Assembly (NCBI RefSeq): GCF_036906915.1
Contig: NZ_JBAKHX010000001.1
Location: 434,001 to 498,000 of the forward strand
Direction: 5' to 3'
Source: Phytohabitans sp036906915
GTDB taxonomy: Bacteria > Actinomycetota > Actinomycetes > Mycobacteriales > Micromonosporaceae
Length of the DNA: 64,000 nucleotides
Below the pieces are notes generated by a model. The model searched no databases. It was not told the origin of the DNA and saw nothing but the letters and a program-made list of their open reading frames with translations. Position numbers and translations under genes: made by a program. Below are positions 8,934 through 17,644 of the stretch, piece after piece; position 1 is the first letter of the stretch, and every line of letters starts with the position of its first letter.

Positions 8934-9647
8934 TCAGCCGCAGCCGCCCGCGGTGTCGGTGTCGTAGCCGGCCAGCACCTGGCCCGGCGCGGCGGGGCGC
9001 GGCTCGGCCAGCGGTGGCTCCGGCGGCGACCAGACAGCCAGGAAGTCGGCCAGCCGGTCGAGCCCCCAGAACCGGTGCTGGCCCCACCGCAGGTACGGCA
9101 CGCCGAAGACGTCGTCGTGGTACGCCTGTACCAGCCCCGCGACGGCCGCCTCACGGACCTCCGGATCGTGCGGCGCGGCCAGCGCCGCCTCCGGGTCGAC
9201 ACCGGCATCGAGGGCGACTTGCCGCAGCACCCGCGGCGTGCAGATGTCTTCGCCGCGCTGCCACCGCGCCGCCGTCACCGCGTCGTAGAACTCCAGCGCG
9301 CGGCCCTGCTCCCGGGCCGCGAGCCAGGCCAGGTGCGGCAGTTCCCACCAGGGGTCCACGTCGACCGGCCAGGCCATCCGCAGGCCGTGCCGCTCCGCCT
9401 GCCGCCGCGTGTCCATCAGGATGTACCGGTGCTTGGCGCGGCTCATCTGCACGTAGTGGAACTCGGCCCCGCGCTCAGTCAGCATCCGTTCGGTCGTCTG
9501 ATCCGGATCGAAGTACGGCACCCAGTCGATCCGCCGCATCGCGTCGGGCACCGCTGCCCGCAACCGCAGCACGGTCATCCAGCTGTACGGGCTACGGAAC
9601 GAGAAGTACAGCCGAGCCCGCGACTTCGGGCGACGCAAACCAGTCAT
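8934..9647 (-). CDS. DsbA-family protein, 2-hydroxychromene-2-carboxylate isomerase-like
   Basis: 237-aa thioredoxin-fold protein starting at ATG 9647, which overlaps the stop of the upstream hotdog gene. It opens with YFSFRSPYSWM, where Ser replaces the CxxC cysteines; this is the signature of HCCA isomerases (glutathione-dependent in known members) rather than disulfide oxidoreductases. The GVPYLRW segment is the cis-Pro loop. Relatives isomerise double bonds or chromene/aldehyde intermediates in aromatic degradation, by family knowledge. In this operon it could act as a double-bond isomerase during processing of the acyl chain, but that is inference. Confidence 0.75.
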   Translation of the reverse strand: MTGLRRPKSRARLYFSFRSPYSWMTVLRLRAAVPDAMRRIDWVPYFDPDQTTERMLTERGAEFHYVQMSRAKHRYILMDTRRQAERHGLRMAWPVDVDPWWELPHLAWLAAREQGRALEFYDAVTAARWQRGEDICTPRVLRQVALDAGVDPEAALAAPHDPEVREAAVAGLVQAYHDDVFGVPYLRWGQHRFWGLDRLADFLAVWSPPEPPLAEPRPAAPGQVLAGYDTDTAGGCG

Positions 9648-10564
9648 GCCGACACTCCCACGCCGACCGGGGCAACCGCTCGGGTGCCGGTCAAGGCGGC
9701 GATGACCCCGTCGTCCAGGGTGGCCAGGCTCCCGGCCGCCGGTCCCGCGCTCACCGCGTAGGCGTGCAGGATCGACGCGGTCGCCACCGGCACCCATGCT
9801 CCCCGGCGCTCGACGTGGCAGGTCATCCGGCCGCCGAACATCATGTCGCGCACCATGTCGTCGACCGCGAACGTGGTGTGGACGGTCTCCTCCATGCGGG
9901 CGGGTGCCAGCATGCGCACCCGGGCCCGCGACACCACCGGGATCCACGACCGTTCGGCGAGCATCCGACCGACCGAGATGCCCACGCTGGCCAGGAAGCG
10001 GTCGACGGTCACCTCGAGGGCGCGTACGTAGCCGGAGTGCTGCACCCGATCCGAGAAGTGGCACAAGACGTAGCTCGCCGGCCAGGACCACCGGAACGCG
10101 CCCGGCGACGGCGCTCCGACGCCATCGACGCTCGCGTCGAGACCGGGCGGGACCCGCGCGGTCGTCACCAGTGCGGCCAGCTCCGGTGGCGGGGCCGGCG
10201 GTACGCCCGCGGTGCGCTCGGGAATCAGGGCCACCGCGACCTTGCCCCGCAACACGGTGACCGGCTGCCCGTCCCGCTCGACCCGCAGGCGGACCGCGAA
10301 CAGCCGGTCCGCCACCCGGTCGACCTCGGCCTCGACCTCGTCGTCGACCTCGAGCACCGCCGGCAGCTGCACCGACTCGTCAACGATCTCCAAGCCGAGG
10401 CCGTGTTCGTGGTACAGCCGCTGCGGGCCGTAGCCCCGGCTGCGGAACCAGTGCAGCACGGCCTCTTCCACCAGGTACATGAAGTGCTTGAAGCCCACCC
10501 AGGTGCGGATGTTCGCGCCCTCGTAGCGAGGCCGGCACCGCAGCACGGCCGCGTCCCTCGTCAT
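9644..10564 (-). CDS. Double-hotdog-fold protein (thioesterase/dehydratase-like)
   Basis: 306-aa protein. Residues about 10-130 (with GFKHFMYLVEEAVL and HEHGLGLEIVDES) resemble an acyl-CoA/ACP thioesterase hotdog. Residues about 180-290 look like a second hotdog repeat (HSGYVRALEVTVDRFLAS onward). It is coupled by ATGA overlaps to the alpha/beta hydrolase upstream and the isomerase-like gene downstream. Likely roles are hydrolytic release of an acyl chain or a maoC-like hydration/dehydration. The catalytic residues are not certain to me, so the exact activity is left open. Confidence 0.65.
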   Translation of the reverse strand: MTRDAAVLRCRPRYEGANIRTWVGFKHFMYLVEEAVLHWFRSRGYGPQRLYHEHGLGLEIVDESVQLPAVLEVDDEVEAEVDRVADRLFAVRLRVERDGQPVTVLRGKVAVALIPERTAGVPPAPPPELAALVTTARVPPGLDASVDGVGAPSPGAFRWSWPASYVLCHFSDRVQHSGYVRALEVTVDRFLASVGISVGRMLAERSWIPVVSRARVRMLAPARMEETVHTTFAVDDMVRDMMFGGRMTCHVERRGAWVPVATASILHAYAVSAGPAAGSLATLDDGVIAALTGTRAVAPVGVGVSA

Positions 10565-11367
10565 CGGTCCTCCCCTTCGAGTGCCGGCACTGGTCGCAGC
10601 CCGGCGGTCATGGCGAACGAGCTGACGTCGGCCGCGACCTGGCCTGCGCGCCGGACATGGCAGAAGTGGTCGTATCCCTCGTGCACGCGTACGGTCGCCG
10701 CGGGCATATCCCGCGCGAGAGCGGCGGCCGCCGCCCGCGGCAAGGTGTGGTCGGCGGCGCCGGCGAGCACCAGCACTGGTACCTCTACTGTGGACAGTGT
10801 CAGCCCGCCGCTGGCCACGAAGTGCTCGAAGACGGTGAGGAAGCCGCCCGGCCCGATCCGGTCCACCGCTTTTGCGGTCACCACCTCGAGCAGTTCGGCG
10901 TCCATGACCTCGGCGCGCCGGCCGAGCCGCGCCCGAACACCGTCCCGCACGTGCCGCACGAACCCGCTGCGGGACCGCTCGAACACGCGCCACGTCACCG
11001 GCAGCTCAGGAGGCCGGTAGAGCGGGCACAACAGCACCGCACCTCGTCTCGGCGCCGCCCCACCGGCGACCAGCTCCAGGGTCGCGTTGGCGCCGAACGA
11101 GTGCGCGACGACGAGGTCGGGGCGTGCGCCCACCAGGTCCAGGGCCGCGGCCAGCCAGGCGCGCGCCGGCCGGCCGCGCCGCCACCGGTAGTCGTTGCCC
11201 GCTCGCCAAGGGAGGTCGAGGGCGACCACCCGCCACGCCGGGTCGAGCCGCGCGGCCACGGCGCGCCAGCTTTGCCAGGAGTCCTCCAGGCCGTGGACGA
11301 GCACGGCGAGCGGGCCGCCCGGGACGCCCGCCCCAAGCACGCGCACCGCGCCGGCCAGCTCATCCAT
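10561..11367 (-). CDS. Alpha/beta-hydrolase (copy 1)
   Basis: 268-aa alpha/beta-hydrolase with an oxyanion-region LVHGLEDSWQSW and the nucleophile elbow AHSFGAN (AxSxG-type). An Asp follows VLAGAADHTL, and a late His lies in YDHFCHV. It is clearly paralogous to the protein at 26485-27285: both share the DxW near the N-terminus, an RIGPxxxL segment and an (E/D)xF(V/I)ASGxLxLSTVxVP block. The gene overlaps the KS-like gene before it by 8 bp and the hotdog gene after it by 4 bp. A role in hydrolysing or transferring the polyketide acyl chain is inferred from position only. Confidence 0.8.
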   Translation of the reverse strand: MDELAGAVRVLGAGVPGGPLAVLVHGLEDSWQSWRAVAARLDPAWRVVALDLPWRAGNDYRWRRGRPARAWLAAALDLVGARPDLVVAHSFGANATLELVAGGAAPRRGAVLLCPLYRPPELPVTWRVFERSRSGFVRHVRDGVRARLGRRAEVMDAELLEVVTAKAVDRIGPGGFLTVFEHFVASGGLTLSTVEVPVLVLAGAADHTLPRAAAAALARDMPAATVRVHEGYDHFCHVRRAGQVAADVSSFAMTAGLRPVPALEGEDR

Positions 11368-12193
11368 CGCCGCTCCCGGCGACCGTCACGGCCCGCCAGC
11401 CGTCGGCTGGATCGCCGCAGACCACGCCGACCGGCCCGGCGCCGCCTTCGGCGAGCCAACGCGCGGCCGTGGCGAGCCCCACCACGCCCTGCGCGCCGTA
11501 GCAGTCGCCCCACGGTGGCGGCCCGTCCGCGCCGCCGAACACCAGCGCCGGCCGGTCCGGCTGATCCGGCCACTTCGGATAGCCGGGCGCCTCGCGCACC
11601 CGGATCGCCGGCCGTCCGGGCGCGAGGGCGAGCACCACGCAAGCGGCTCCGGCGCGCAACGGAGTCGCCGGCGCGCCGCACCGGTACAGCCGCGTGGCGA
11701 CCTCGTCGGCGGGCTCGGCGCCCACCAGAACCACCCGCCGCGCCCGGCCGGAGCGCAGCAACAGGCCGCCCAGCGCGAAGCCATCGAGCCCGGCGGTGGC
11801 ACCGGAGCACACCATCAGGTTCGGGCCGCCGAACCTGAACCACCTCGCCACCGTGCTGGCCACCACGTTGCTGGAAGCGTTCGGGGCAGCGAGCGGGCTT
11901 ACCTCGCGCGCCTGGCCGGCCGCCACCGCTCGCGCCGCCTGCGCCACCGTCTCGACGTTGCCCAGGTTGCCGCACGCCACCACGGCGGTGTCCGGGCGCA
12001 CCGCGCCCTCCGGGCGCACCTTGGCAGGCAGTCCGAGCGCCCGGTGTACCGCGCAGAGCGCGAGCCGGGTCGCCGGTTCCTTGTACAGCAGGCCCCGGCG
12101 GCCGAGCAGTTCCATGGCCCGGTCGGCGGGCACCGCCTCGGCGCATTCGCCGGGCAGGTGCACGCTCCAGCCGGTCAGGTAGACGCCGGCCAT
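11360..12193 (-). CDS. Short ketosynthase-fold protein lacking catalytic Cys (chain-length-factor-like, pair 2)
   Basis: 277-aa thiolase-fold protein homologous to beta-ketoacyl synthases but about 100 residues shorter. Alignment by eye with the KS encoded just upstream (12175-13314) puts Ala132 (GATAGLDGF) where the active-site Cys should be. The two KS histidines are also not found; the GHT motif region reads GDCYGAQG. This is how chain-length factors (KS-beta) differ from KS-alpha. ATG 12193 with GGGAGG upstream overlaps the end of the KS gene by 19 bp, so the two are translationally coupled and probably form a heterodimer. Function as a CLF is inference. Confidence 0.72.
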   Translation of the reverse strand: MAGVYLTGWSVHLPGECAEAVPADRAMELLGRRGLLYKEPATRLALCAVHRALGLPAKVRPEGAVRPDTAVVACGNLGNVETVAQAARAVAAGQAREVSPLAAPNASSNVVASTVARWFRFGGPNLMVCSGATAGLDGFALGGLLLRSGRARRVVLVGAEPADEVATRLYRCGAPATPLRAGAACVVLALAPGRPAIRVREAPGYPKWPDQPDRPALVFGGADGPPPWGDCYGAQGVVGLATAARWLAEGGAGPVGVVCGDPADGWRAVTVAGSGDG

Positions 12194-13314
12194 CGGGCAC
12201 CTCCCGGCAGCGGTTCGAGCAGCGTCACCGCGTTGACGCCGCCGAAGCCGAACGCGTCGACCTGCACCAACCGCGGCGACACGCGTACCGGCTGCAGTGC
12301 GAATCGCAGGCCGTCGCCCTCCGGCAGCACGGTACGCAGACCCACGACGGGCGGCACCACGCCGCTGGCCAGGCAGCGCACCGCCACGTCGAGGCTGACC
12401 AGGCCGGCGCTGCCCGAGGTGTGGCCGACCGCACCCTTGATGGCGGTGATCAGCGGATCCCCGCCGCCATCGCGGAGAACCTGGCGCAGCGCGGCGCACT
12501 CGGTCGGGTCGTTGAGGGCGGTGCCGGTGCCATGCGCCACCACGAGGTCGACGTCGGCGGCGGACCGGTCCCCCCGCGACAGCGCGTCCCGCATCGCGCG
12601 GCAGATGCCCGCCACGTCCGGTGCCGTCTCGTGGTACGCGTCGCAGGACAGGCCGGTGGCCAACAGCCGTGCGAGGCCGGAGCGGGCGGTCGTCTCGGAA
12701 ACCACCACGGCCGCGGCCGCGCCCTCGCCGAGCAGGACTCCCTGCCGGGCGGCGTCGAAGGGCCGCACGCGCTCGGTCGGTACGTCCGCCACACGGCCGA
12801 TCATCGCGAGCATCGAGGAGGTCATACCGTCGGCGGCGGCGGCCACCACCGCGTCCGCCTCACCCATCTCGACCAGATCCTGCGCCAGCGCCAGCGCGTG
12901 GCCACCCGCGCTGCACGCGTTCGCGATCGTGATGATGTCGGCCAGCCCCGGCACCGCCTCGGCGAGCGCGTCCCGGAAATGCAGCCGGTGCCGCGGCACC
13001 TCTCGGCCGGCCACCGCCCACTCCTCCACCGCCGCGAGCTCACGCAACCCGGTGCCCACGAGCGCGACCACCCGCTGCCGCCCAGGGCGCAGGTCAGCCT
13101 CGGCCACCGCCCGGCGTACGCAGTCGACAAGCCACCGGCTGGCCAGGAACGGGCCGCCGCCGTCCCCGTGGTAGCCGTACCGCACGTTGATTCCCGCCGG
13201 GTCGGGGTGCCGCAGCGGCGCCACCCCGCTGTCGCCACGGCACAGCGCCGCGAACGTCTGGTCCCCGTCGCCGAAGCAGGTGCGTACCTGACTAGCCGCG
13301 AGAACGACCGCCAC
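12175..13314 (-). CDS. Beta-ketoacyl-ACP synthase (KS-alpha type, pair 2)
   Basis: Condensing enzyme of about 379 aa with an intact Cys-His-His triad: C134 in ANACSAGGHA, H261 in AHGTGTALND and H298 in GAVGHTSGSAG, plus a C-terminal FGFGGVNA. The start GTG 13314 (preceded by GGGGGTGGGGGC) gives a normal KS N-terminus; an in-frame ATG at 13359 would add 15 residues. It overlaps the preceding CLF-like gene by 23 bp. It is one of two complete ketosynthases in this operon and presumably extends an acyl-ACP with malonyl-ACP by decarboxylative Claisen condensation. Confidence 0.85.
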   Translation of the reverse strand: MAVVLAASQVRTCFGDGDQTFAALCRGDSGVAPLRHPDPAGINVRYGYHGDGGGPFLASRWLVDCVRRAVAEADLRPGRQRVVALVGTGLRELAAVEEWAVAGREVPRHRLHFRDALAEAVPGLADIITIANACSAGGHALALAQDLVEMGEADAVVAAAADGMTSSMLAMIGRVADVPTERVRPFDAARQGVLLGEGAAAAVVVSETTARSGLARLLATGLSCDAYHETAPDVAGICRAMRDALSRGDRSAADVDLVVAHGTGTALNDPTECAALRQVLRDGGGDPLITAIKGAVGHTSGSAGLVSLDVAVRCLASGVVPPVVGLRTVLPEGDGLRFALQPVRVSPRLVQVDAFGFGGVNAVTLLEPLPGGARWPAST

Positions 13315-14392
13315 GCCCCCACCCCCGAACCAGCGCGGCGGCCGCCGCGCCATCGCCACCGCGCGCGGTCAGCAGCGTTACCGTGCCGTCCCGCTCCGGC
13401 TCCGCCCGGTGCAGGCCCAGCAGGACGGCGAGCCCTAGGGCGCCATGCGCGGCGTCGCACTCGCCGAACAGCGACTTGGGCAGCAGCCGGCGCGGCCGCC
13501 TGCCGAGCACCGATACCACGGCGTCGTACTCGCTGCGATCGCCGGTCTCCCACTCGCCCGAGACCACGAGGCTCGGCTCGCCCTCGGGCAGCCGCACCCG
13601 GGCGAGTACCCGGCGGACGCAGGCGGCCAGCGCGTCCGCGCCGCCGCCCGGTCCAGGGCCGAACCCGGTCGCCACGGCGAGCACCTCGGCATCGTGGTGC
13701 GCACCGCGCCGCGGCACACCCGACCGCTCGATCGTGAACACCGCGGCGCCTTCGCCGGCGGCCCGGCTCGACCCGTCCGGCCCGGTCAGGTGGACCGTCC
13801 AGGCTCGGTGGGCGCTGAACTCCTCGACCGCGCCGACGAGGATCGCGTCGGCGTAGCCGCGGGTGAGCGCGTTGTCGGCGTACCGGAGGGCGCTGAGGAA
13901 CGCCGTCGGTCCGCCGGCGATGGTGGCGTTGACGCCGCGCAGGCCGTGCCGGATGGCCGCCTGACCGGCCGCGCAGTTCATCACGGTATTGGGAAACAGG
14001 ACCGGGTTGACCAGGTAGGGCTTGTCCTGCACCAGCGTCTCGCGCGTGAAGTCGCTGGTGGACTTGAAGCTGCCGAGCGTGGTGCCCAGCACCAGGCCGA
14101 CCCGGGACCGGTCGCCGTCGTCGGTGAGCGGCAGCGCGCTGTCCCGCAGCGCCTCGCCGCACGCGACCGCCGCAAGCGCGGTCGCTCGGTCGTAGAAGCT
14201 GGTGCCCTTGCGGCCGAGCTCGCGGCGCGGGTCGAAGCCGGCGTACGCGTATCCGCTGGGCTCGGGCGGATCGCCGGCGGGCGTCAGGGCCGGCGGCGTC
14301 CCGGCGGCGTGCCGGTCGACCAGGGCCGGCACGCCGATACCGTCCGGGCTTACGGCCCCCCAGCCGCTGATCACCAGTCCGCCCGTGGTCAC
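13292..14392 (-). CDS. Ketosynthase-fold protein lacking catalytic residues (chain-length-factor-like, pair 1)
   Basis: 366-aa KS-homologue. The segment LRGVNATIAGGPTAF aligns with LAGESLTIATACSAS of the neighbouring KS, placing Pro162 exactly at the active-site Cys position. The HGTGT motif is replaced by SGEWETGD, and the second His motif GHTMGA is replaced by GECDAA. All three catalytic residues are therefore missing, as expected of a KS-beta/CLF subunit. ATG 14392 overlaps the stop of the KS gene (ATGA), a typical KS/CLF coupling. It probably dimerises with that KS and sets chain length; that is inference from type II PKS biology. Confidence 0.8.
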   Translation of the reverse strand: MTTGGLVISGWGAVSPDGIGVPALVDRHAAGTPPALTPAGDPPEPSGYAYAGFDPRRELGRKGTSFYDRATALAAVACGEALRDSALPLTDDGDRSRVGLVLGTTLGSFKSTSDFTRETLVQDKPYLVNPVLFPNTVMNCAAGQAAIRHGLRGVNATIAGGPTAFLSALRYADNALTRGYADAILVGAVEEFSAHRAWTVHLTGPDGSSRAAGEGAAVFTIERSGVPRRGAHHDAEVLAVATGFGPGPGGGADALAACVRRVLARVRLPEGEPSLVVSGEWETGDRSEYDAVVSVLGRRPRRLLPKSLFGECDAAHGALGLAVLLGLHRAEPERDGTVTLLTARGGDGAAAAALVRGWGRGGRSRG

Positions 14393-15594
14393 CGCACCGC
14401 TCCCAGCATGACGATCGCGTTGTTCCCGCCGAACGCGAAGCCGTTGTTCTGGGCGATCCGGACCGTGGCGGGACGAGGTTGGTTGGGCACGACGTCAAGG
14501 TCGCCGAGGGCCGGATCCGCCACGGTGAGGTTGACGGTGGGTGGCAGGAACCCGCGGTCGATCGCGATGGTGGTGGCGATCGCGCCGAACCCGCTCGCCG
14601 CGCCCATGGTGTGGCCGATCATCGACTTGATCGAGCTGACGGGAGGCATCCGGGCGCCGAACACCTCGCGGATGGCCTGCGCCTCGGTCGCGTCGTTGGC
14701 CGGCGTGCCGGTGCCGTGTGCGCAGATATAGTCCACTTCGGACGGTTTGACGGCGGCATTGCGATGCGCGATACGGATGCATTCGGCCACGCTCGCCCGG
14801 TCTGGCGCCACCGGATGGCTGGCGTCGCAGTTGAGGCCGTAACCGAGGACCTCCGCGTAGGCGCGGGCGCCGCGCGACTGGGCATGCTCCAGCGTCTCCA
14901 TCAGCAGCACCGCACCGCCTTCGCCGGTCAGGATGCCCGCCCGGTCGCGGTCGAACGGCGTGCAGCGATCCGGCGCCAGCGCGCCGAGGCGGAAGAAGCC
15001 GGCGTGCGCCCAGCGGCACACCGAGTCGGCCCCGCCGGCCAACATCACGTCGGCCTCTCCGCTGGCGAGCAGGTCGTACGCGTACCCGATGGCGTAGTTG
15101 CTGGCCGAACAGGCGGTGGCGATGGTCAGCGACTCGCCGGCAAGGCCGAGCTCGGCGCTGACCGCATGGGCGAGCCGGCTGGCCGGCACCTGGCGGAGCA
15201 GGTCGGGCGCCACGGCAGAGAAGCCCTCGGCCACCAGCTGCGCGGTCACCGCCTCGACGGCGACCGACTCGCCGCTGGTGGTGCCGATCACCGCGCCGGC
15301 GCGCTCCGGCGACAGCTGGGCAAGGTCGAGCCGGCCGTCCGCCACCGCCAGGCGCCCCGCCGCCGCGGCGAACTGGCTGGACCGGCCCCACCGCCCTGGG
15401 GCGATCCGGCGCAGAATGGCGCCGGGCTCGAAGTCACGCACCTCCCCGCCGCGGTCGTGGGGGAAGCCGGTGGTGTCGAAGCTGGTGATGGGCGAGATTC
15501 CGGAACGGCCGGCGCGGAGCGCGGCGGCGAACGCCTCCGCGCCCACGCCGATGCTCGACACCGGACCGAGCCCGGTCACCACCACCCGTGGCAT
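14389..15594 (-). CDS. Beta-ketoacyl-ACP synthase (FabF/KS-alpha type, pair 1)
   Basis: Full-length 401-aa FabF-like ketosynthase. It has an N-terminal VVVTGLGPVSSIG, active-site C162 in IATACSASNYA, H293 in AHGTGTPAND, H328 in MIGHTMGAASG and the C-terminal FAFGGNNA glycine loop. It starts 3 bp after the ACP gene and ends overlapping the CLF-like gene. With the neighbouring ACP, ketoreductase and two dehydratase-like proteins it makes a complete iterative reducing type II set: condensation, ketoreduction and dehydration, with no enoylreductase in view. A polyene or partly reduced chain is therefore likely. Confidence 0.93.
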   Translation of the reverse strand: MPRVVVTGLGPVSSIGVGAEAFAAALRAGRSGISPITSFDTTGFPHDRGGEVRDFEPGAILRRIAPGRWGRSSQFAAAAGRLAVADGRLDLAQLSPERAGAVIGTTSGESVAVEAVTAQLVAEGFSAVAPDLLRQVPASRLAHAVSAELGLAGESLTIATACSASNYAIGYAYDLLASGEADVMLAGGADSVCRWAHAGFFRLGALAPDRCTPFDRDRAGILTGEGGAVLLMETLEHAQSRGARAYAEVLGYGLNCDASHPVAPDRASVAECIRIAHRNAAVKPSEVDYICAHGTGTPANDATEAQAIREVFGARMPPVSSIKSMIGHTMGAASGFGAIATTIAIDRGFLPPTVNLTVADPALGDLDVVPNQPRPATVRIAQNNGFAFGGNNAIVMLGAVR

Positions 15595-15597
15595 CTC

Positions 15598-15852
15598 TCA
15601 GCCCTGCCCGCCCGCGTACCGGACCAGCGCGTCATGTACCAGCTTGAGATTGCGCAGGGTAGCCAGTTCCGACTGCGGGATCTCGACCTTGTAGACCTTG
15701 TCGATGCGGGCCAGGATCTCGATCGCGCGCAACGAGTCCGCCTCGTACTCGTCGATGAAGTCGCCGGTGTCGGTGAGCTCCTCGGGCTCCACTTCCAGTA
15801 CCTCGGCGACGATCGCGCGAAGCTCTTCCAGGCGCGGGTCGGTCTGCGTCAT
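15598..15852 (-). CDS. Acyl carrier protein (type II PKS)
   Basis: 84-aa discrete carrier protein with the phosphopantetheine Ser40 in EYEADSLRAIEIL and an acidic helix II, which favours docking of KS, KR and DH partners. It lies between the dehydratase-like genes and the first ketosynthase. It should carry the growing chain of the reducing type II system. A second discrete ACP with a different context is at 30866. Confidence 0.93.
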   Translation of the reverse strand: MTQTDPRLEELRAIVAEVLEVEPEELTDTGDFIDEYEADSLRAIEILARIDKVYKVEIPQSELATLRNLKLVHDALVRYAGGQG

Positions 15853-15889
15853 GGCGTCCTCCTCGGCTCGGTTCGGTCAGGGTGGTCAG

Positions 15890-16372
15890 TCAGGTCGGGC
15901 GTGCGGCGCGTCCGGCCAGGTCGGCGCGCGGCCGGCGGGCCGCGATCAACGTGTCGACCTGGGCGACCCTGCGGTCGCCGATCCAGGTCTCGCCACGGGC
16001 GAACGCGGTCTCCGCCACCACGCGTTCGATCTCGACGTGATGGCGCAGCACGTCGCCGGGGAAGGCCCCGCCCTCCACGCGGTAGTCACGCACTCCGGCG
16101 AACAGCAGAACCGAGGCGGTGGCGGCGGGTTCCTGTCCGCGCAGCCACAACAGTGCGGCGGTCTGGCCCAGGGACTCGAGCATGAGCGAGACGGGGTAGG
16201 CGTAGTCGGCAGGCGCGGCGCCGTCGCCCATTCCGGCGTAGCAGGGCTCGTTGACGGTGACCGCCTTCAGGGCGCAGATCGAGAGCTCCGGCACCAGGCT
16301 CACCACTCGATCAACCAGCAGCAGCGGGTAGCGCTGCGGCAGCAGGGTCCGGATCCAGCTCTGCTCACTCAT
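15890..16372 (-). CDS. FabZ/FabA-like hotdog dehydratase subunit lacking the catalytic His
   Basis: 160-aa single hotdog protein. QRYPLLLVDRVV matches the FabZ HRYPxLLVDRV motif, and Glu66 in SLMLESLGQ matches the catalytic acid helix. The GHFPG motif that supplies the catalytic His is replaced by CYAGMGDG. ATG 16372 overlaps the upstream hotdog gene by 8 bp. The upstream protein has the complementary pattern (GHFPG present, HRYP absent), so the two most likely make one heterodimeric 3-hydroxyacyl-ACP dehydratase, as described for reducing type II PKS systems. Confidence 0.8.
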   Translation of the reverse strand: MSEQSWIRTLLPQRYPLLLVDRVVSLVPELSICALKAVTVNEPCYAGMGDGAAPADYAYPVSLMLESLGQTAALLWLRGQEPAATASVLLFAGVRDYRVEGGAFPGDVLRHHVEIERVVAETAFARGETWIGDRRVAQVDTLIAARRPRADLAGRAARPT

Positions 16373-16847
16373 CCGGCACGACCTCGTCGAACATGGCCAC
16401 CGCGCGCGCCACCACGACGCCGTCGCGGCGCCGCCACTCGGCGGCAACCCGCCACCGGCCGGGAGCCTCGGCCGTGGCCCCGGCCACCAGGCTCAGCTCG
16501 TCGCCAGGCAGCGCCGGCGCCAGGAACCGGGCGGACCGCACGACCCGCAGCAAGGCCGCCCGGCCCTCCTGCCGGCTGAACGCGGCGTCGACCGCCTGCC
16601 GGAGGCACTCCACCAGGAACACGCCGGGAAACACCGGGAAGCCTGGAAAGTGGCCGGCCAGGTTGGGGTCGCCGGCCCGGACCGCGGTGCGGGCGTGGAT
16701 CTCGATCCCGTACGTCGAGTGGCGCACCCGCAACGCGTCCAGCGCAGGCAGCGGAGCGGCGAACGCCGGCACCGGCACTGGCGCCCAGCCGGTGTCTGTC
16801 TGGGCGGTCTCGGCGGCCTCGGCGGTCTGGGCGGCCTCGGCGCTCAC
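16365..16847 (-). CDS. FabZ-like hotdog dehydratase subunit
   Basis: 160-aa hotdog protein with an Ala/Thr-rich N-terminal extension of about 20 residues, then the catalytic His66 in LAGHFPGFPVFPG and Glu80 in GVFLVECLRQ. These are the FabZ/FabA catalytic pair. It overlaps the ketoreductase stop (ATGA) and the second hotdog gene. It should dehydrate the 3-hydroxyacyl-ACP made by the ketoreductase. Confidence 0.85.
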   Translation of the reverse strand: MSAEAAQTAEAAETAQTDTGWAPVPVPAFAAPLPALDALRVRHSTYGIEIHARTAVRAGDPNLAGHFPGFPVFPGVFLVECLRQAVDAAFSRQEGRAALLRVVRSARFLAPALPGDELSLVAGATAEAPGRWRVAAEWRRRDGVVVARAVAMFDEVVPDE

Positions 16848-17575
16848 AGCGTCATACCCCCGTCCACGCCGAAGACCTGGCCGGTGACGTACGCGGCGCG
16901 CTCGGACAGCAGGAACGCCACCATCTCGGCAACGTCGTCGGGTTGGCCGAACCGCCGCAGTGGAACCTGGTCGAGGGCTCGGGCCCGCTGCTTGGCGGTA
17001 AGGGCGCCGGTCATGTCGGTCTCGACGAAACCGGGAGCCACCACGTTGACTCGGATGCCGTAGCGCGCGACCTCCTTGGCGAGCGCCTTGCTGAGCCCGA
17101 TGATCCCGGCTTTGCTCGCGGCGTACGCGGTCTGGCCGGCGTTGCCGTAGATGCCGGCGATCGAGGACATGTTGACCACCGCGCCGGCGTGCCGCTTGAT
17201 GAAGCGAAAGGTGACCGCGCGCGAGACGTTCCAGGTGCCGGTGAGGTTCACCTCGTGCACCGCACGCCAGTCGGCGGGCGCGGTCAGCACGAGCGGCGCG
17301 TCCCGGGTGACGCCGGCGTTGTTAACCAGGCAGTCCAACGGACCGAGCCGCTCCTCCACATCGCGCACGAACGCGTCGACCGCGGCCTCGTCGGCCACGT
17401 CGCAGGCGGCGAAGTGGCACGGCACCCCGAACGATCGCACTTCGGCCTCGGTCTTGCTCGCGGTCTCCGAGGGGGTCGCGTAGCACCCGGCGACGGCGTA
17501 GCCCTCCCTGGCCAGGCGCAGCGCGACCGCCCGGCCGATGCCGCGCGACGCTCCGGTGACCAACGCACGGTGCAT
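16844..17575 (-). CDS. 3-oxoacyl-ACP reductase (FabG-like ketoreductase)
   Basis: Classical short-chain dehydrogenase of 243 aa: TGASRGIG cofactor loop, NNAG, active-site Ser in NMSSIAG, YAASKAG with the Tyr/Lys pair, and a C-terminal VDGGMTL. NADPH-dependent reduction of beta-ketoacyl-ACP is the family function. It is the first gene of the operon running to 5295, and the promoter gap upstream holds a copy of the ATACACCAT element. Confidence 0.93.
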   Translation of the reverse strand: MHRALVTGASRGIGRAVALRLAREGYAVAGCYATPSETASKTEAEVRSFGVPCHFAACDVADEAAVDAFVRDVEERLGPLDCLVNNAGVTRDAPLVLTAPADWRAVHEVNLTGTWNVSRAVTFRFIKRHAGAVVNMSSIAGIYGNAGQTAYAASKAGIIGLSKALAKEVARYGIRVNVVAPGFVETDMTGALTAKQRARALDQVPLRRFGQPDDVAEMVAFLLSERAAYVTGQVFGVDGGMTL

Positions 17576-17644
17576 GTTTCAGCAGTCCCCCGTCCAGCTA
17601 CCCCAGCCTCGATGCGAAGCAGAATCACCATTCCCGTACCCGTC

